In this document: positions 1 through 7,690 of the stretch, piece by piece
Layout of the letters: each line of letters begins with the position of its first letter
How positions within the stretch are numbered: position 1 is the first letter of the stretch
Assembly: GCA_039917655.1 (NCBI GenBank)
Contig: JBDSJC010000033.1
Coordinates: forward strand, 1 to 15,610
Reading direction: 5' to 3'
Length of the DNA: 15,610 bases
From: PNKC01 sp039917655
Lineage (GTDB): Bacteria > Chloroflexota > Dehalococcoidia > Tepidiformales > Tepidiformaceae
Translations under genes and position numbers: made by a program
Notes under the pieces: model-generated
The model's database searches: none
What the model saw: only the letters and a program-made list of their open reading frames with translations
What the model was told of the DNA's origin: nothing

Positions 1-864
1 AGCGTCACTGGCACCGCGACCAAGTACACCTACACCACGGCGTCCATCCCGGTGGTCACCGCGGTGAACCCGGTATCCTCGCCGATCAGCGGCGGGACGG
101 TGGTTTCGATCACCGGCACAGGCTTCACCGGCGCAACGTCGGTCACCTTTGGGGGCACCGCCGCCACCACCCCCTCCGTCCTTAGCGACACCAGCATCCT
201 GGCAACCGCCCCCGCCCACGTGGCAGGGATCGTGGATGTCATCGTGACCACGCCCGCCGGCGTGAGCGTGGCAGCGACCGGTTCGAAGTTCACGTACGGC
301 AGCGCCACGTTGCCGGTTGTGACGACCATCAGCCCAACGACTGGCGGCTCGGGAACCGTGGTGACGATCACTGGTACGGGATTCACGGGAGCAACCGCCG
401 TGATGTTCGGCACGATCAGTGCTACGCCCACCTCGGTCAGCGACACGCAGATCGTGGTGACTGCGCCGGCCGGTGCGTCCGGCGCTGTGGACGTGACGGT
501 GGTTACGCCCGCTGGCACCAGCGCAGTGGTGACCCTCGGCAAATTCACTTTCCCGGGATCAACGAGCACCTACACCCTCAGCGTCCGTTGGAGCCTGATC
601 GTGTGGCAGGGCAAGAACGGCATTTCGGCCACGGCAGCGCTGAAGGGCATTGAAACGCCAGACAACCCGGCGACAAATGACGTTTCGACGCGCGTGACGG
701 CGATGTACAGCTGGAACGCCGGCGGCCAGAAGTGGGACGGCTTCTTCCCTGGCAGCGAAAACATCCCCGGTGCAAACGACTTCACCACGCTAGCCAAGGG
801 CGTGGCGTACTGGACCGCGATAAACGGTTCAAGCGCCGCAACCTGGACGATCGAACAGGGATAA
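1..864 (+). CDS. IPT/TIG-repeat secreted protein, 3' part (5' end outside window)
   Basis: The frame is open from base 1, so the true start lies upstream; 287 codons are visible. Residues 1-16 are the tail of an earlier repeat (ends KYTYTT). Two full IPT/TIG Ig-like repeats follow at about residues 17-100 and 105-187. Each opens with P-V-V-T-x-x-x-P and carries a G-T-x-V-x-I-T-G-T-G-F-T-G-A core, and each ends in a KFTY/KFTF strand. Residues about 190-287 form a different module rich in Trp (WSLIVWQG, YSWNAGGQKWDGFFPG, GVAYWT). I associate this pattern with the C-termini of secreted Chloroflexota proteins; that link is from memory. No anchor is present at the C-terminus. Repeats of this kind build extracellular adhesins or surface-enzyme scaffolds. 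A GGAGGA ribosome site right after the stop serves the next gene 12 bases on, so the two are probably one operon. Confidence 0.85.
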   Translation, partial: SVTGTATKYTYTTASIPVVTAVNPVSSPISGGTVVSITGTGFTGATSVTFGGTAATTPSVLSDTSILATAPAHVAGIVDVIVTTPAGVSVAATGSKFTYGSATLPVVTTISPTTGGSGTVVTITGTGFTGATAVMFGTISATPTSVSDTQIVVTAPAGASGAVDVTVVTPAGTSAVVTLGKFTFPGSTSTYTLSVRWSLIVWQGKNGISATAALKGIETPDNPATNDVSTRVTAMYSWNAGGQKWDGFFPGSENIPGANDFTTLAKGVAYWTAINGSSAATWTIEQG

Positions 865-876
865 GGAGGACACTCG

Positions 877-1488
877 ATGACGCACGCAATCCATCGCCCT
901 AAGGTGAGCTTGCTGCTCATGACGCTGATCATCGGCGCGCTTGGCGCGCTGGGGGTGAGCAGCGCACTCGCCGAATCGCCGCCGAATCCGCCCTCACGGT
1001 TTGTGGGGAAGGTAACGGTGAACGGCGCGCCGGCAACCCCCGGCACCACGATCGAAGCCGTCATCGGGACGACAACGTGTGGGCTTGGGAGCGTCTTCAT
1101 GGCTGGCTCGGAAGCCCGCTACGTGGTTGACAGCCCGGCCCTCGACCCTGGCGCTAACCCTAACTGCGGGACAGACGGCGCGGTCGTCACGTTCCGGGTG
1201 GCGGGGAGCCTGGCGAATGAGACTGGCTCATGGAAGAACTACCAGCTCAACCCGGTGAACCTGACCGTCGGCGGGGCAACGGTCGCCACGCCCACGGCCA
1301 CGGCCACGGCTCCGCCAACTGGCACCGGTGCCACGGCCACTCCTAGCCGTGTGCCTTCCGCGCCGGCCTCGGGCACCGGCCCCTCGCAAGGGAGCGGCCT
1401 CGACCTCTGGGTGGTGGTCCCGATTCTCGGGGCAGCCCTGGCCGTTTCGGGTGGACTGTTCGCAGTCCGGGCACGGAACACCCGGTAA
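877..1488 (+). CDS. Signal-peptide, C-terminally anchored surface protein of unknown function
   Basis: 203 aa. ATG follows AAGGAGGA by six bases, which fixes the start. Residues 1-32 are a classic Sec signal: basic N-terminus, a hydrophobic core (LLLMTLIIGALGALGV) and an AxA-type site (SSALA-ES). Residues about 40-135 look like a compact beta domain (FVGKVTVNGAPATPGTTIEAVIG...) with two cysteines (TTCG and NPNCG), perhaps one disulfide; it resembles carboxypeptidase-regulatory-like Ig folds. Residues about 140-172 form a Pro/Thr/Ala linker (PTATATAPPT...) of the kind that spans cell-wall space or is glycosylated. Residues about 175-197 are a single membrane segment (LWVVVPILGAALAVSGGLFAV) followed by RARNTR, a stop-transfer signal. 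The topology is therefore an external domain on a stalk. It is translated directly after the IPT/TIG protein and a partnership at the surface is likely. No specific function is recognised. Confidence 0.85.
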   Translation: MTHAIHRPKVSLLLMTLIIGALGALGVSSALAESPPNPPSRFVGKVTVNGAPATPGTTIEAVIGTTTCGLGSVFMAGSEARYVVDSPALDPGANPNCGTDGAVVTFRVAGSLANETGSWKNYQLNPVNLTVGGATVATPTATATAPPTGTGATATPSRVPSAPASGTGPSQGSGLDLWVVVPILGAALAVSGGLFAVRARNTR

Positions 1489-1510
1489 CCGACTGGCTTA
1501 GCGAAACGCA

Positions 1511-1541
1511 AAGAGACGGGGGCCATTGGCCCCCGTCTCTT
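1511..1541. terminator. Bidirectional hairpin terminator after the surface-protein operon
   Basis: A perfect 14-bp inverted repeat (arms 1511-1524 and 1528-1541, loop ATT) starts 22 bases after the stop at 1488. On the + strand the tail is TCGTGTG, poor in T. On the - strand the tail after the hairpin is TTTGCGTTT, a better U-tract. It lies between two convergent transcription units, so it can serve both. The remainder of the gap to 1719 shows no gene or other structure. Confidence 0.8.
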
Positions 1542-1719
1542 CGTGTGTCCAACCAATTCTCTGCGGTGCTTCTCCTGGCAGGAGGTTTCGCGCGCCGCCC
1601 GCCGTTGTGCAATTTGCGCGGTTATGGGGTGTCACGGTGCTGGCGTGGGGCCTAGCCGAGTAGAGGATTTGTTTGAACGACCCGAGTTTCGCCGGGAGTG
1701 ACCCGAGGGTATTGGGAGC

Positions 1720-2427
1720 CTACGCTGGGGCAACCACCGCAACGTCGGCCTGGAACATATAACCGATACCGGGCCGGGTGATGATGATCTTCGGGCTGCT
1801 CGGGTCGGTCTCGATCTTCTGGCGGATCCGGGAGACCCAGACGCGCAGGTATTGAAGGTCGTCCCGGTACTCGGGACCCCAGACCTTCGACAGCAGCTCG
1901 CTGTTCAGGATGACCTTGCCGGAGTTCGCTGCGAGGTACTGTAGAAGCAGCCACTCGGTTCGCGTGAGCGCGACGATTTCGCCGTCGCGCTTTACCAGGC
2001 GGCGGCCGAGGTCGACTTCAATGTGGTCCGCATGCACTACCTGTTCGGCGTCGATTCCCGCCGCCCGGCGGAGTACCGCGCGGATGCGCGCGCCCATCTC
2101 GTCAGCTCCGAACGGTTTGACGATGTAGTCATCGGCACCGGCTGCCAGTCCGCGCACCTTGTCCACCTCGCGGTCGCGCGCGGTGACCATGATGACGGGC
2201 GTGTGCCAGCGCTCACGGATGTTGCGGAGCAGCTCGAACCCTGAGAGATCCGGCATGACAACGTCAAGCAGGATGATGTCCGGCCGCTGCTCCTCAATGA
2301 GGACGAGAGCGTCCGCCCCATTGGAAGCGGTGATCACGCGGAATCCTTGCGCAGTGAGTTCGAGTTTGATCAGACGAAGGATTCCCGCCTCGTCGTCCAC
2401 GCCGAGTACCAACGGTTCAGATGCCAT
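1720..2427 (-). CDS. Orphan OmpR/PhoB-family response regulator, KdpE-like
   Basis: 235 aa, normal for the family. Residues 1-120 are a receiver domain with the acidic pair D11/D12, phospho-acceptor D55 (LLDVVMP), T82 and K104 (KPF), so all activation residues are present. Residues about 130-228 are a winged-helix trans-activation domain (LTRTEWLLLQYLAAN..., VWGPEY, YLRVWVSRIRQKIE, GIGYMF) close to KdpE-type regulators. The start follows GGAGGGGG at a six-base spacing. No histidine kinase is adjacent and no kdpFABC genes are in view, so the partner and target promoters are unknown. The gene lies 91 bases downstream of a 41-aa membrane protein on the same strand, with a GC-rich hairpin in between. 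The family binds DNA direct repeats as a phosphorylated dimer. Confidence 0.95.
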   Translation of the reverse strand: MASEPLVLGVDDEAGILRLIKLELTAQGFRVITASNGADALVLIEEQRPDIILLDVVMPDLSGFELLRNIRERWHTPVIMVTARDREVDKVRGLAAGADDYIVKPFGADEMGARIRAVLRRAAGIDAEQVVHADHIEVDLGRRLVKRDGEIVALTRTEWLLLQYLAANSGKVILNSELLSKVWGPEYRDDLQYLRVWVSRIRQKIETDPSSPKIIITRPGIGYMFQADVAVVAPA

Positions 2428-2460
2428 TCAAGTCCCCCTCCACATCGACGGGTTTGTACT

Positions 2461-2507
2461 CGAGCCGGGCCGGGCAAGCGCGAAAGAGCTACCCGGCGGC
2501 CGGCTCG
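2461..2507 (-). other. GC-rich hairpin between the membrane miniprotein and the response regulator
   Basis: Arms CGAGCCGG (2461-2468) and CCGGCTCG (2500-2507) are perfectly complementary. They continue as GCCGGG (2469-2474) with CCCGGC (2492-2497), with a two-base bulge at 2498-2499. The 14 paired bases enclose a 17-base loop. There is no U-tract after it on the - strand, so it looks less like a terminator than an RNA processing or mRNA-stability element that separates the two genes. Confidence 0.5.
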
Positions 2508-2518
2508 GAAGCTGCGCG

Positions 2519-2644
2519 CTAGAAGATCCAGATCAGGAGAAGGACTACCACAACGATCGTGAGGAGACCCCCGCCGCCCCATGCGGCAGTGTGGCCTTCT
2601 TCGGCCTGCGCTTTGCTGGTTATGCGTCGAATGAGATTCTTCAC
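2519..2644 (-). CDS. 41-residue single-pass membrane miniprotein
   Basis: This short frame starts with GTG at 2644 and ends with TAG at 2519. The start is well supported: CCGGAGGTGA sits five to six bases upstream, the strongest ribosome site in this part of the window. Residues 1-11 are basic (K2, R6, R7, K11), residues 12-22 are polar (QAEEGH) ending in W22, then come four glycines (23-26). A hydrophobic run at 27-41 (LLTIVVVVLLLIWIF) goes right to the C-terminus. A cytoplasmic N-terminus with a C-terminal membrane tail is expected. It lies upstream of and co-directional with the orphan response regulator, so it could be a regulator, a target or merely a neighbour. No family is recognised; it is not a type I toxin I can name. 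Confidence 0.7.
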   Translation of the reverse strand: MKNLIRRITSKAQAEEGHTAAWGGGGLLTIVVVVLLLIWIF

Positions 2645-2882
2645 GTCTCACCTCCGGGGTTGTTCTCCAGAGCATGAAACACGCGACATTGCAAGGTTCT
2701 CAGGCCCGCATCTCAGGCGTTGCGAAAGCGTTACAACCCCCGGCGAACCGCCAGCGCGCGCCAGCATTGGGCAAGCTCAAGATCGGCCGAGCGGCCTTCG
2801 TCCCCCTCCCAGTTGACCCGCACGACGGCTCGCCTCATCACGAGAGGCGCTTACGCAGGAATCGGGCGGGGTCCAGGAGCGA
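2645..2882. other. Intergenic region upstream of the miniprotein
   Basis: 238 bases separate the miniprotein from the helical hypothetical gene. A weak 6-bp hairpin (CGCCTC 2831-2836, GAGGCG 2844-2849) lies 34 bases after the stop of that gene and could end the NHEJ operon transcript, although there is no T-run after it. The strand that would carry the miniprotein promoter has no convincing -35/-10 pair. The short open frames here have no ribosome site and poor composition. Confidence 0.4.
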
Positions 2883-3353
2883 TTAGTGCTTGACAGAAAA
2901 ATCAGCAGAGAAGAGCCGCGATTCGACGAGGCCGATCATCGCGCGCGCCTCGTCCTGCGCCTCGGCACGGGCGAGGAGCATGGTGGAGGCGGCTTCTATC
3001 ACCTCGGCAAGCTCGGAATCGGTTCGCCAGAGACGATCGTGAGCTTCGCCGGCCGTGAAGCCCGATTCCCAGTGAGGGCGCACCGCTTCGGAAACGAGCG
3101 CTCCGCCAAGCACGTCAACGCGCTGGTCGTAATCCATGCCGGTGGCGTCCATCAGCCGGGCGATCAACTCGCGCGCCTGCTCTATGGTCCAGGTGCTGCG
3201 GGCGATGCTCGCCACGGCGGCGTCCAGCGCGGCAACTGCAGGCATCCGTAGCGAACGGTGGCGATCGGGCATCGAGTCCCCTCCGCTGGTCTCCCTGCCA
3301 CGATACCCCATTTCGAGCACGTGATACAGCACCTGATCAGATGTTTCCGTCAT
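2883..3353 (-). CDS. Helical hypothetical protein downstream of ligD
   Basis: 156 aa from ATG at 3353, which is preceded by CAGGAGGTC at five-base spacing. An in-frame TTG eight codons upstream lacks such a site, so the ATG is chosen. The protein is soluble, with no signal peptide, membrane segment or cysteine. Residues 1-40 are polar and probably flexible (GRETSGGDSMPDRHRS). Residues about 45-150 read as a chain of amphipathic helices (AVAALDAAVASIA, TIEQARELIARLMDAT, ELAEVIEAASTMLLARAEAQDEARAMI). It begins 60 bases after the ligD stop with its own ribosome site and no strong terminator between them, so co-transcription with ku-ligD is likely. No family is recognised. A link with end joining rests only on position. 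Confidence 0.75.
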   Translation of the reverse strand: MTETSDQVLYHVLEMGYRGRETSGGDSMPDRHRSLRMPAVAALDAAVASIARSTWTIEQARELIARLMDATGMDYDQRVDVLGGALVSEAVRPHWESGFTAGEAHDRLWRTDSELAEVIEAASTMLLARAEAQDEARAMIGLVESRLFSADFSVKH

Positions 3354-3413
3354 TTTGACCTCCTGTACGAATCTCAAATGGAGAGTAAGGCGCCTTTGCG
3401 ACAGTTCGTGTCG

Positions 3414-6125
3414 CTATCCACTGAGTCCTAGCAAACGTTTGAGGTCATGTTTGGCGCTGAGGATGCCCGCCCAAGGGTCTGCGCGGCCAGCCCACCAGGG
3501 ATCCAGCAACGTGGTGTCGCCTGCGTACGCTGTTTCGATGTCGCTCCAGGCGTACGGCAGGGAGACGGGACCGCCTGGCTTTGCACGAGCGGAGTAGGGC
3601 GCGGCCAGGCTCTTGTGCCGCGCGTTCTGGTTGGCGTCCAGGAATACTCGTCCCACCCTCTTCCCGGTCGCCCAATCCATCGTCGTATCTTTCGGCCTGC
3701 GTGAGGCCAGTTCGGAGAAGATCGTGTTGGCGGCAGCGCGCACCGAATCGTATTCCAGGTTTCTTACGATCGGCACGTAGACGTGCAGGCCAGTCGCCCC
3801 GGAGGTCTTCACGAAGGAGGCCATCCCGAGCGAATCCAGCAGTTCCTTCAGGCCCAGTGCGACCGCGACCGTTTTGTCGAAGCCCTCGCGATTGGGCTGC
3901 GGTTCGTCGCCGCGCTTCTCGTTACCCGCGTAGATGTACGGGTCCAGGTCGAACAGGAGGAAGTCGGGGTGGTTCAATGGTGAGGCATCCACCGCCTCTT
4001 CCGACCCGGAGAAGGTGAGCGGCAACGACCGTGCGTCGGGCTCGGGTGAGATGCGGGCGAGCGAGGCGTGCCACTCGATATCCGCCACCTGGCAGAGCCA
4101 GAGGAGCGTTGGTAGGTTGTTGCAGAGCAGCCACTCACGATCGGCCCCTTCGCCTTCGGCGAAAGCGGTTACCGTCTCCACGAAGGGCGGCGGAATAGTC
4201 TCCCAATGGCGCTGGTAGAAGCGCTTGCCTTCGGTGCCATTGGGGAAGCGCTGGAGCGTGAGCGGGCGGTCCCGCAGGTGGGGGATAGCGAGTGGCGCGA
4301 CGGTCAACGCGTAACGAAGCAGGTCGCGCTTAGTGATTGCACGACCGCGCTCGGAGGCAGGCCAGAGGGCTTTGCCAAGGTTGGTGACGGGCAGCGACCA
4401 GCCCTCGCCTTCGAGCGTGGTCTTCTCGCCGGCACACTTCAGCTGCTGGGCCAGGGCGTCAGTTGTCACGGCGGGTGGGGTGAGTTTCTTGACCGGCACG
4501 GCGCCTCGTGAGGGTGGCCGCTGCTCGCCCACGATTCCCTTGAAGACAGGCTGGCGGAGCACACCGCCGGCCGTCTTCTCGTGATATTCCACCAGCACGC
4601 GAAGTTCAGGTCGCACCCAGGTGGCGGTCTTGTCGTCCGGCGTGCGGGCGGCGAATGGGCTGGCCTTTACGACCAGCCTGTCCAGTTTATTGCGGAGGGC
4701 CGACGCCTCGGCGCCTGTTAGTCCGCCGCCGACTCGCCCACGGTAGGCTAAGCGGCCCGCGTCCAGCTCGGCGAGGATGAGCCCGCCGAAGCTATCCGAG
4801 CGTGACCCGTTTCCGGCGGTGAAGCCGGCCACCACAAATTCGGCACGCTCCTGTGCTTTGCGCTTCAGCCACGTACTGCTGCGCCGGCCGGGCTCGTAGC
4901 GGCTGTCCTCCCGCTTGGCGATGATGCCCTCGAAGCCGGCGCCTATCGAGACCTCGAAGGCTGCCTCGGCATCCACTTCGATGGTTGCCACCTGGACAAT
5001 GCGGCTCGTGGGGTTGAGCACCCGGACGAGTACCTCTCGGCGATCCTTCAAGGCCGCCCCGGTCAGGTCGTAGCCATCAAGGTGGAGCACATCGAAGACG
5101 AAGTAGACAACAGGGATATTGCGCTCGGCCTCGGCGATTTGACCCGCGTCCTGGAGGTTCATGCGTTGCTGCAACAGTTCGAATGACGCTCGCCCGTCCG
5201 CGCCAACGGCGACGATCTCGCCATCGAAAAGCGCTGCGGCGACCGGCTGCGTGGCGAGGCCGGCGACGATCCCCGGGTATTGGGCGCCGATATCGTGTCC
5301 GCCGCGCGAGCGTAGTTCGACGCGGCCGTGGTCGATGCCCGCCACAAGGCGAATGCCGTCAAGCTTCGGCTCGAAGGACCAGGGCTGGATGGCCGTGGTT
5401 GGGATCGCAGCCGAAGTGGCAAGCATCGGTGCGAGCATCTGTAGTGGCGCCGGCTTCGAACCGGTCAGCGTGGCCGGGGCCGCGTAGGGGAGTTCGGGCA
5501 GCCGATTGTGGGGTGGGACGCCGTCCCGCAGTTCATCGATCGTTCGCCCGGAGAGCACCGATTCCCCGTCGTCCAGCAGATCGCGCCCGGTGTCCGCGAA
5601 CGCGTCCTTGTGTTTGATCAGCAGCCATTCGTTGGGCGCCCGCCTGGTGCGGACGAGCGTCCAGGAGCCCTTGAGCTTCCGTCCGCGGAAGGTGATCGAG
5701 AGTTTGCCGGCGGCGAGGCCCTCGCGCAGTTCGCGCTGAGCGCCGTCACGGTCATCCCAGTAGAGCCGCCCGCCTTCGTCCGGTGAGAAGGTGCCCGCAT
5801 CCCAGATCAGGCTCGGGCCGCCTCCGTATTGGCCTTTCGGGATGAGGCCTTCGAACCCCCCGTAGGCCAATGGGTGGTCTTCGACGTGCATCGCCAGATG
5901 CTTGTCACGGACGTTGCTGGAGGGGCCCTTGGGCACTGCCCAGCTGACCAACACCCCGTCCAGCTCGAGGCGCAGGTCGTAGTGGAGGCGCGTTGCGGAG
6001 TGCTTGTGAAGCATGAAGACGAGCGCGCCCTCGCCAGGGCCGGCCTCCGCGGGGGGCGGCTCGGGAGTGACCGTGAAATCGCGTTTGGCGCGGTAATCGC
6101 CACCCGGCCGAGGTTTGCCAGGCAT
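3414..6125 (-). CDS. ligD: LigD, multifunctional NHEJ ATP-dependent DNA ligase
   Basis: 903 aa with domain order phosphoesterase, ligase, polymerase, as in Pseudomonas and unlike Mycobacterium (polymerase first). The 3'-phosphoesterase domain spans about 30-180. H42, H48, D50, R52, H84 and Y88 are all present and fall at the positions I recall for the catalytic residues of the P. aeruginosa enzyme. The ligase spans about 225-545: K254 in EPKLDG is the adenylated lysine, with R259, E303 (FDGEIVA), E399/K404 (FEGIIAK) and the KRK motif at 421-423. The polymerase/primase spans about 575-890: the metal aspartates D726 and D728 (FDLDP), SGATGLH ending at H781, and D830 (FLDANQN). The domains trim 3' ends, fill gaps with ribo- or deoxynucleotides, and seal Ku-bound breaks. 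The start follows GAGGAG in the 12-base gap after ku, so the pair is translated together. All catalytic motifs look intact. Confidence 0.97.
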   Translation of the reverse strand: MPGKPRPGGDYRAKRDFTVTPEPPPAEAGPGEGALVFMLHKHSATRLHYDLRLELDGVLVSWAVPKGPSSNVRDKHLAMHVEDHPLAYGGFEGLIPKGQYGGGPSLIWDAGTFSPDEGGRLYWDDRDGAQRELREGLAAGKLSITFRGRKLKGSWTLVRTRRAPNEWLLIKHKDAFADTGRDLLDDGESVLSGRTIDELRDGVPPHNRLPELPYAAPATLTGSKPAPLQMLAPMLATSAAIPTTAIQPWSFEPKLDGIRLVAGIDHGRVELRSRGGHDIGAQYPGIVAGLATQPVAAALFDGEIVAVGADGRASFELLQQRMNLQDAGQIAEAERNIPVVYFVFDVLHLDGYDLTGAALKDRREVLVRVLNPTSRIVQVATIEVDAEAAFEVSIGAGFEGIIAKREDSRYEPGRRSSTWLKRKAQERAEFVVAGFTAGNGSRSDSFGGLILAELDAGRLAYRGRVGGGLTGAEASALRNKLDRLVVKASPFAARTPDDKTATWVRPELRVLVEYHEKTAGGVLRQPVFKGIVGEQRPPSRGAVPVKKLTPPAVTTDALAQQLKCAGEKTTLEGEGWSLPVTNLGKALWPASERGRAITKRDLLRYALTVAPLAIPHLRDRPLTLQRFPNGTEGKRFYQRHWETIPPPFVETVTAFAEGEGADREWLLCNNLPTLLWLCQVADIEWHASLARISPEPDARSLPLTFSGSEEAVDASPLNHPDFLLFDLDPYIYAGNEKRGDEPQPNREGFDKTVAVALGLKELLDSLGMASFVKTSGATGLHVYVPIVRNLEYDSVRAAANTIFSELASRRPKDTTMDWATGKRVGRVFLDANQNARHKSLAAPYSARAKPGGPVSLPYAWSDIETAYAGDTTLLDPWWAGRADPWAGILSAKHDLKRLLGLSG

Positions 6126-6137
6126 TCAGCTCCTCGA

Positions 6138-7001
6138 TCAGGCCGGCGCGGCGGTCTTCCGGCGCTTTGGCGCGGACTTCTCGGCCGGTGCTGTATCCGC
6201 TGTTGGTTTCGCGGAGGCGCCGCCAGCTTTGCGCTGCTTGGCCGCCTCCACACTCGCCCGGAGGGCAGCCATGAGATCGACGGCCGGGGCCAACGCTTCG
6301 GGCGCTGGCGCCGCAACGTACTCCTGCCCATCCAGCTTTGCGGTGATGACGGCCATCATCGCCTCGCGGTACTCGTCCTTGTACTCAGTGGGGTCGAATT
6401 TCGCTTTAAGGAGATCAATGAGCGCGTTCGCGATCTTCATTTCGGCCGCCGAGACGGTAACCGCGGGGAGGGTGGACTCCGGCGCACGGACTTCATCGGC
6501 ATAGTAGAGCGTCTCCAGCACCAGGCCGTCTTCACGAATCCGCAGTGCGCAGAGCCGCTCCTTCGTACGAATGGAGATCTTGCCGACGGCGAGGAAGTTG
6601 CGCTCCTGAAGCACCTTCACGAGCAGGGCAAACGGTTTACGACCAACCTCTTCGGGCTCCAGGAAGTAGGCCTTTTCGAAGTAGATCGGGTCGATCTCCG
6701 ACGCGTTGACGAAGGCGGTGAGTTCGATCGCCCGCTTGCTGGCGACGGGCAGCTGTTCGAGGTCGCCCTCATCGATGATCACGTAGCGGTCTTTCGAGTA
6801 CTCGTAGCCCTTGACGATCTCGTCTGGCGAGAGGTCCTGGCCATCGGCGGCACAGCGGCGGATCAGCTTAATCGGGCTATTGTCCTCCGCGTGGAGTTGG
6901 CGGAAGGAGATGTCCTGGCTCTCAGTCGCCGTCAGTAGCTTCACGGGGATGCTCACCATCCCGAAGCTGATTGTGCCTCGCCAGATCGCCCGAGCGGCCA
7001 T
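6138..7001 (-). CDS. ku: Ku, DNA end-binding protein of bacterial NHEJ
   Basis: 287 aa, usual for bacterial Ku. It opens MAARAIWRGTISFGMVSIPV, the characteristic N-terminus of the family. The ring-forming core covers about residues 8-195 (RQLHAEDNSPI, GYEYSKDRYVIID, IDPIYFEKAYFLEP, KPFALLVKVL, RNFLAVGKISIRTKERL). The linker EMKIANALIDLL follows at about 205-215. A Lys/Ala/Pro-rich basic tail (AAKQRKAGG...KSAPKRRKTAAPA) ends the protein, the type known to aid DNA threading and LigD recruitment. An upstream in-frame start would add 24 residues, but the ATG at 7001 has AAAGGAG eight bases before it and matches the family start. Ku binds as a homodimer around broken ends. The ligD gene follows after 12 bases, and a candidate promoter lies at 7108-7137. 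Confidence 0.97.
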   Translation of the reverse strand: MAARAIWRGTISFGMVSIPVKLLTATESQDISFRQLHAEDNSPIKLIRRCAADGQDLSPDEIVKGYEYSKDRYVIIDEGDLEQLPVASKRAIELTAFVNASEIDPIYFEKAYFLEPEEVGRKPFALLVKVLQERNFLAVGKISIRTKERLCALRIREDGLVLETLYYADEVRAPESTLPAVTVSAAEMKIANALIDLLKAKFDPTEYKDEYREAMMAVITAKLDGQEYVAAPAPEALAPAVDLMAALRASVEAAKQRKAGGASAKPTADTAPAEKSAPKRRKTAAPA

Positions 7002-7107
7002 TCGTTCGACTCCTTTACTCGCGGCGGGACCGGTTACCGCGCAAAAGCGCGGCGATGAGGGCTGCCCCGGCAATCACCCAAACGGCCGGGAGACCCCGAG
7101 CTTTAAC

Positions 7108-7137
7108 AATTTAGGACAAGAAATCGCGCGAGGTCAA
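7108..7137 (-). promoter_or_regulatory. Candidate sigma70-type promoter for ku-ligD
   Basis: On the - strand, TTGACC (7137-7132, five of six consensus bases) is followed after 18 bases by TAAATT (7113-7108, four of six). It lies in an unusually AT-rich patch about 110 bases upstream of the ku start. The leader would be about 100 bases. Seen in sequence only. Confidence 0.45.
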
Positions 7138-7432
7138 TGTCTCGGCCACCTTCCTCAACAGGTCCGCGGATTCATCGAACCGTCTTCTCCCGATTTTGGC
7201 GCGGAATGTGAATCGCGGCGACCCCGCTGGCCCCAAAGCATTCCGAAACGCTGACCATCCGTTGCGGCTCTGTTGCACTGCCCCCCCACGAACGCCAAAG
7301 CCGTCACCTTTCGGTGGACAATCGAAGTGGTTGGAAGCTGTCTGAAATCTGCAACAGAAACTGCGAAGTTGGCGCTGACGGCATCTCGAAGTAACGGCGA
7401 TGCTGGAGTTTCGCGGAAGGGAGGTGAGGAGA
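7138..7432. other. Divergent intergenic region between ku and the zinc-ribbon gene
   Basis: Together with the ku leader this is about 430 bases without a gene. Apart from the candidate ku promoter it contains only a 4-bp hairpin around CACCTTTCGGTG (near 7305-7317). No tRNA, riboswitch or repeat could be recognised. A promoter for the zinc-ribbon gene should lie here, but no clear -35/-10 pair is visible. Confidence 0.4.
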
Positions 7433-7690
7433 ATGACTGCCAGACTACGAGTCGTTTGCGCCTGGTGTCACCGGGTGATGCAGATGGGCGGCCTACCCAC
7501 CTCGCACGGCATCTGCAAACAGTGCGAGGCGAGGGCGACAGCCCACCTCCATGCCGGGCGGGCCGCAGTGGCGCCCTCGTCTTCACTGGACCCGCGCCCG
7601 GGTGGCGGCCGCCCGCGCGATCTCTCCTCGAAGACGCGAGCTGGCCGCCCGCCCCCAGGCCGTCATCGACCGGGCGGGCAGCCGGCTTAG
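7433..7690 (+). CDS. Small CxxC...CxxC zinc-ribbon-like protein
   Basis: 85 aa. ATG is preceded by AAGGGAGGTGAGGAG, an extended ribosome site, so initiation is well supported. The N-terminal third has C9-A-W-C12 and C28-K-Q-C31 flanking SHGI. This is the signature of the short treble-clef or ribbon segment (CAWC...SHGICPxC) that I recall at the ends of some bacterial sensor and response-regulator proteins, here standing alone. Zinc binding is inferred from the four cysteines. Residues about 40-85 are low-complexity Pro/Arg/Gly/Ser and may be disordered. Another frame over 7551-7745 encodes a more helix-like peptide (AAARAI...RELAARPQAVIDRAG), so a frameshift near 7550 cannot be excluded. The gene faces away from ku. 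Function unknown. Confidence 0.65.
   Translation: MTARLRVVCAWCHRVMQMGGLPTSHGICKQCEARATAHLHAGRAAVAPSSSLDPRPGGGRPRDLSSKTRAGRPPPGRHRPGGQPA

Noticed and set aside
30..569. Val/Thr/Pro-rich open frame antisense to the IPT/TIG repeats
   Set aside because: Its apparent regularity only reflects the repeats on the other strand.
1285..1320. CACGGC hexamer repeats as a regulatory or CRISPR-like array
   Set aside because: They encode the Thr/Ala/Pro stalk of the surface protein and are in-frame codon repeats.
3398..3414. Hairpin GCGACA/TGTCGC at the ligD stop as a terminator
   Set aside because: Only six base pairs, overlaps the stop codon and is followed by AAAGGCGCC rather than a U-tract; read-through to the next gene is more likely.
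5829..6938. 369-codon + strand open frame across ligD and ku
   Set aside because: It is antisense to two clearly identified proteins and itself resembles nothing.
7002..7073. 24-residue N-terminal extension of Ku
   Set aside because: The ATG at 7001 has a good ribosome site and gives the canonical Ku N-terminus.
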